Below, piece by piece: positions 60,785-64,000 of a stretch of DNA of 64,000 nucleotides. Position 1 is the stretch's first letter. The number at the start of each line of letters is the position of its first letter. The notes under the pieces were generated by a model. The model saw only the letters and a list, made by a program, of their open reading frames with translations, had not been told where the DNA came from and did not search any database. Origin of the DNA: Bacteroides sp. (GTDB lineage: Bacteria; Bacteroidota; Bacteroidia; Bacteroidales; Muribaculaceae). Where the stretch lies: the NCBI GenBank assembly GCA_014801585.1, contig JAAVDX010000021.1:20148-84147 (forward strand), written 5' to 3'. The position numbers were made by a program, and so were the translations under genes.

Positions 60785-62093
60785 ACTACTGTCCACTAAA
60801 AATGGACGGGGTTAAAAATTAAATAAATTCGGTTCACAAGAACCATAGAGAACATTGACATTTTTGAAATTCGATTTGTCGAAGAGGTCTCTCAGATGAG
60901 TCTTGTCTGTAAGCGATATCCCAAGAATCTGAAGTACTTCATAGATGCTTCGCTCCAGTTTCATATCGTGCTGAACTATTGCTACAAGACAATAAGTAAT
61001 TATGGCACAATATATTTGAATCCGCACAGCATTTTCGGACGGACCCCAGAATTTCTTGATTCTAAGATGCTGCTTGATCCATTTGAAGAACAATTCCACA
61101 CTCCATCGGTTGCGGTAGAGGTCAGCAATGGTCTCAGCAGAAGCCGACAGGTTATTTGTGAGGATGATGTATCTTGTACCATCTTCCGGGTCTATACAGA
61201 TTACTTTCCGGAGTTTTTCGGGATAATCCTTTGAGCTTTTATAGACCGTAAAGTAACCGATGCAGTCGGAAACAACATTCTCAGGAAGCCTGCGTTTCCA
61301 GGTCTCGGGCTTGAATCTAACATTGGTTTTGGCTCGCACCACAAAGAACGCCTCAATGCGGTTGATGGTGTAGAGATTCTCAAAATCATTGTAGCCACGA
61401 TCAAAAATATAGTGAGCTCCTTTCTCGTATGGAATCTCAGGCATTGCCTTTGAATCGTGGAGTTTAGCAGGGGTAATATGCACGAATGCAGGGACTTGTG
61501 CCTCCACATCGTAAAGAGTGTGCATCTTGATGCCGCCCTTATGCTTACGGAATTTTGCCCATTCAAATACCGAAAGGCAGAGATCGATGGTTGTGGAATC
61601 AAAGGCATAGACGTGGCCGTCCAGCTCGAAGATTTTCTAGATTCTGCGCTTACGTGCCTCCGAAATCATGAAGAACGCAAACTCTTCGAATATGCGGTAG
61701 TCACGTTGTTCGTTGGCTTTGCTAAGATTGCTCCTCGTTACAGATTTTCCAATCCCGAGATGATAGAGTTTCCCGGCATGGGCTTCCATTGCAACGATGA
61801 GGTCACGCAGGCTCTCACGATTGGAGAGTTGGCCAAACATCAGCGTAAGTAGTTGATTCCAACAAGTATAGCTTTTCACATACTTGTCACCATTATACTT
61901 ACGTACCAAATAATTGAAGTGATTACGATCCGAGAACTGGACTAATTGGGCGAAAACGTATTTGTCTTTATTCATAATGGTCTGATTCTGACCGCAAAGA
62001 TAAAATCAAATCCGTTGACTCCAAATTTCTTCACAACAAATTGAATTTCAAAAATTTCAAAGAACTCTTATGATTTTTTAGTGGACACTAATG
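60785..62093 (-). mobile_element. IS4-type insertion sequence, 1309 bp
   Basis: Ends are imperfect inverted repeats sharing TGTCCACTAAAAA (left ACTACTGTCCACTAAAAA; right end reversed ATTAGTGTCCACTAAAAA). Flanked by a 10-bp direct duplication, ACTGGACAAC. One transposase frame on the minus strand carries the DDE motifs. The empty site is visible in arm 1 of the inverted repeat, which fixes the borders. The element interrupts a paralogue of the small membrane-protein gene's upstream region. Confidence 0.9.
60812..61975 (-). pseudogene. IS4-family transposase with an in-frame stop
   Basis: Two track ORFs (61637-61975 and 60812-61525) lie in the same frame, separated by a TAG at 61637-61639 and no missing bases. 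The N-terminal part (KDKYVFAQLVQFSDRNHFNYLVRKYNGD) is the DUF4372 domain of IS4 transposases. The C-terminal part has YAFDSTTIDL (first Asp), HYIFDRGYNDF (second Asp) and YRNRWSVELFFKWIKQHL (the Glu of YREK). With the stop read through it would be 387 residues. A translation restart at 61525 would lack the first Asp, so it is probably dead unless suppressed. Confidence 0.85.
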
Positions 62094-62103
62094 ACTGGAC
62101 AAC
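62094..62103 (+). other. Target-site duplication, right copy
   Basis: ACTGGACAAC, the match of 60775-60784, followed at once by the rest of arm 2. Confidence 0.85.
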
Positions 62104-62121
62104 CTTTTTAATATCGGAGAG

Positions 62122-62205
62122 ATGAATATGTTGTGGATAATAATAATAAGCACACCAATAAGCTTGGGAGCGTTGGTGATAATTTTGATTATCGCATACC
62201 TTTAG
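62122..62205 (+). pseudogene. Broken third paralogue of the small membrane-protein gene
   Basis: Reads MNMLWIIIISTPISLGALVI and ends IILIIAYL at a TAG where the intact copy at 56532 has Trp. The DNA still follows the intact gene for about 25 bp after the stop before the match is lost. It belongs to arm 2 and is separated from its upstream region by the IS. Confidence 0.8.
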
Positions 62206-62323
62206 GGGAAGAGGCATATTGTGACAAAATTAAAATGTGCCTTAGCATTTCACCATTTATAGATGCCAAAGAAAAATTCACAATAAATAAATTAGATTAC
62301 TAACTTATATCAAATATTTTTTG

Positions 62324-62332
62324 TATCTTTGC
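62324..62332 (+). promoter_or_regulatory. Promoter of the candidate structured RNA
   Basis: TATCTTTGC in an AT-rich setting. The usual -33 TTTG is not evident. Confidence 0.6.
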
Positions 62333-62337
62333 AGTCG

Positions 62338-62659
62338 CAGACCGCATCACAGAAGCCCCGGTCTGGGGTTAAGAGAGGTGGGATGCAACGACATAATATA
62401 AAGCGTTTACTAGGCGCTTGATTCTTGACTATCGGGAATTCTCGCAAAATTCACATTGGAGTCAAGGATGAAGCAACGGTAGATGCCCGTGGATATGTAT
62501 ATACCTGTATTTAGCACGAACTCCTGGAGGAGTTATGGCTGAATACTATAATCACATATTCAAGCGTGGGCTTCTGCGTTGCCGTCCAACTCCAATAGGC
62601 AATGCGAGAAGCCTCCGATAGTAGGACGAGCAACGGTAACAGGCACTCACGCTTTTTTT
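62338..62659 (+). ncRNA. Candidate structured RNA, about 320 nt
   Basis: Non-coding stretch with several stems in order: CAGACCG/CGGTCTG (62338-62365), AAGCG/CGCTT (62401-62419), CTTGAC/GTCAAG (62424-62466), AACTCC/GGAGTT (62519-62534), and GGGCTTCTGCGTTGCC with GGCAATGCGAGAAGCCT (62568-62614, one bulge). GCGTG at 62564 closes with CACGC at 62648, directly followed by seven T, like an intrinsic terminator. A promoter box precedes it. I cannot match it to tmRNA, RNase P or 6S RNA from memory. It could also be the leader of the vWA gene that follows. A 34-codon ORF at 62535 after GGAGGAG overlaps the large stem and is probably chance. Confidence 0.5.
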
Positions 62660-62708
62660 GTAACTGCTCGAATTTGGAGAAGCCTATAGAGCAATCTGAC
62701 ACTTGCTT

Positions 62709-63265
62709 ATGTCACGAGGGCTAACGTATAATGTAGACATCGTAATGTGCATTGACTGCACAGGCAGTATGGGCGACCTGCTTGACACCGTCAAAAAAAT
62801 GCGCTCAAATTCTATTCTGACCTCAAAACGCGTTGCGATGCTAAGGGAAAAGAAATTTCAGACCTCCGCATTCGCGTAATTGGATTCCGAGATTTGGGTT
62901 ATGATAAGGAAAATGCCATTGTCGACAGTGGCTTCTTGTCTATACCTGAGCAAGAAGAAGAGTTCAAGTCGCTCGTAAACTCTTTTATTCCTTCGGGAGG
63001 TGGACCAGAACCAGAGTCGGGTCTTGAAGCTCTTGCAATGGCAATAAATTCTGACTGGACAAAGGGAGGCGACAAGCGTCGTCACGTTATCGTTGTGTGG
63101 TCTGACGCGTCTACCCATACCCCTGAAGAATGTGGAAGAGAAAATCCCCTCTACCCAACAGAAGCCCCTGCCAATCTTGACGAATTAACTGATTGGTCGG
63201 ATTCCTGTTGCTTTGAGGGAGTCGATCAGGCGCTAACCCGCCCCATGCCACAGTACCACATTTAG
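62709..63265 (+). pseudogene. TerY-like von Willebrand factor A domain gene, frameshifted
   Basis: The first frame (from 62709) gives MSRGLTYNVDIVMCIDCTGSMGDLLDTVKK with the metal-site DxTGS; after an AAAAAAA run (62793-62799) it goes wrong, and the other frame continues NALKFYSDLKTRC and DLRIRVIGFRDLGYD, then FIPSGGGPEPESGLEALAMAI and RRHVIVVWSDASTH. One extra A would join the two. The C-terminus also ends early (near LTDWSD) compared with related vWA proteins as I recall them. Such vWA proteins are known in TerY-kinase-phosphatase triads; no kinase or phosphatase lies in view. Either a dead gene, or expression by slippage on the A-run. Confidence 0.7.
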
Positions 63266-63402
63266 CCGATTACAATCTCGGGAAATAGCTTATTTTAACT
63301 ATATTTTAATAAATTACACTCCCACAATCCACAATAAGTTATGAAGCGTAAAATTGAACCAAATCGAACCACGCAAGACTCTAAACTTACTTTCCAATTG
63401 AG

Positions 63403-63411
63403 TAAATTTGC
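63403..63411 (+). promoter_or_regulatory. Promoter of the GIY-YIG gene
   Basis: TAAATTTGC, 27 nt before the ATG at 63438; the track start at 63408 lies inside it. Confidence 0.7.
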
Positions 63412-63437
63412 GAACCCTAATAATAAAAACTAACAAC

Positions 63438-63851
63438 ATGAATAAAACTCTTAAAGATGCTCAACTGCTTATTAAAGCTTACAACGATGAGTATCACACA
63501 GAATTTGAACCAATGCAAAAGTATGATCTTTTTCCTGAAAATGATGAAACGTATGGTTTTAAGCAGCAATGGCCCGGAAACGGTAAAGCCGGTGTTTATC
63601 TGATCTTAGACAAAGATCAACAAGTGATTTATGTAGGCCAGACCTCTTCATTTGGCAGCCGCTTCTATCAGTATTTTAAACCGGCGGGAGATCTATGTAT
63701 CATTCGCTCATCCTTTTGGGAAGGCGCTCCTCGCTATATAGTCGCAATCCCCGTACCGAATCAAGACAAAAAATACGAACGGCTCTCCCTCGAGGAATAT
63801 CTTATCGAAAAACTTAATCCGATAGATAATACCAGAGGAAAAACAAATTGA
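63438..63851 (+). CDS. GIY-YIG domain protein, putative nuclease
   Basis: A 137-residue protein from MNKTLKDAQLLIKAYN. The GIY-YIG core starts KAGVYLILDKDQQVIYVGQTSSFGSRFYQYF, with the GVY and YVG pairs and the catalytic Arg in FGSR; the metal Glu is in SLEEYLIEKLNPIDN. Stand-alone GIY-YIG proteins of this size occur in phages, mobile elements and defence regions; targets are unknown. It has its own promoter and sits at the end of the rearranged region. The rest of the window after it shows only AT-rich sequence with a short CGATGC/GCATCG stem and no gene. Confidence 0.8.
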   Translation: MNKTLKDAQLLIKAYNDEYHTEFEPMQKYDLFPENDETYGFKQQWPGNGKAGVYLILDKDQQVIYVGQTSSFGSRFYQYFKPAGDLCIIRSSFWEGAPRYIVAIPVPNQDKKYERLSLEEYLIEKLNPIDNTRGKTN

Positions 63852-64000
63852 GTACATAAGGAAGTTATTTAAACTTATTTTTTTATTAAGATTTTGTCAG
63901 GTTTTTGAGTGGATTTTTCTTCATGAAGAAGGAACGATGCGGGCATCGTGACTGATGAATGAAGGAAAATACGCCAAAAAGATGACGGAAGATTAATAAA

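Noticed and set aside
60546-60822. Plus-strand ORFs of 89 and 72 codons before the IS
   Set aside because: They lie inside the inverted repeat; the matching sequence in the other arm does not preserve either frame.
62535-62639. 34-codon ORF MAEYYNHIFKRG after GGAGGAG
   Set aside because: The GGAGGAG is one arm of a perfect hairpin and the ORF crosses the largest stem; Shine-Dalgarno sites are otherwise absent in the window.

Overview
The window is a piece of a Bacteroidales chromosome, most likely from the Muribaculaceae or a close relative. This rests on protein content and promoter style, not on any database search. Pointers are promoters of the TTTG-N19-21-TAnnTTTG(C) type before many genes, almost no Shine-Dalgarno sites, a MurF-alanine racemase fusion, DUF2851, DUF3098 and DUF3467 proteins, a long IspG, and secreted BspA-like and gingipain-like proteins with type IX secretion style tails.

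Layout. 0-1.6 kb: end of gltX and the Kdo transferase waaA. 1.6-6.9 kb: a surface-protein island (BspA-like LRR protein, C25 gingipain-family peptidase, second BspA-like protein) bounded by an exact 83-bp direct repeat and a repeated hairpin; a third BspA paralogue lies at 14.8 kb. 7-36 kb: mostly housekeeping genes (greA, HIT protein, sufE, POT transporter, an RsmI-like and a NOL1/Sun-type rRNA methyltransferase, mtaB, ftsX, DUF3098, uppP, truB, queA, class II aldolase, murF-alr, rubrerythrin, recO, DUF2851, a pseudouridine synthase, ispG). Inside it, a 671-bp gap at 30.4-31.1 kb holds two minus-strand small-RNA genes that appear paralogous.

36.5-53 kb is one colinear exopolysaccharide/capsule locus: WecA-like initiating transferase, Wza-like export lipoprotein, Wzc-like BY-kinase, CpsB-like phosphatase, UDP-sugar epimerase, gmd and fcl (GDP-L-fucose supply), Wzx-like flippase, a two-domain fused glycosyltransferase, EpsG/Wzy-like polymerase and two further glycosyltransferases. 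Several junctions overlap by 4 or 22 nt. It is followed by a 59-bp tandem repeat, a LolD-like ATPase, DUF3467, cysS and tRNA-Gly(CCC).

56.3-64 kb is an accessory, rearranged region: two intact paralogous small membrane proteins and a third copy that is broken, a large interrupted inverted repeat, an IS4-type element with a 10-bp target duplication and a transposase killed by one in-frame stop, a RhuM-type protein with a PLD-like C-terminus plus a duplicated fragment of it, a candidate structured RNA of about 320 nt next to a frameshifted TerY-like vWA gene, and a GIY-YIG protein.

The least expected items are the paired small RNAs at 30.5-30.95 kb, whose 5' ends are antisense to AUGAAAAACACA-type start regions, and the candidate structured RNA at 62.3-62.66 kb. 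Both are inferences from sequence and need expression or covariation evidence.
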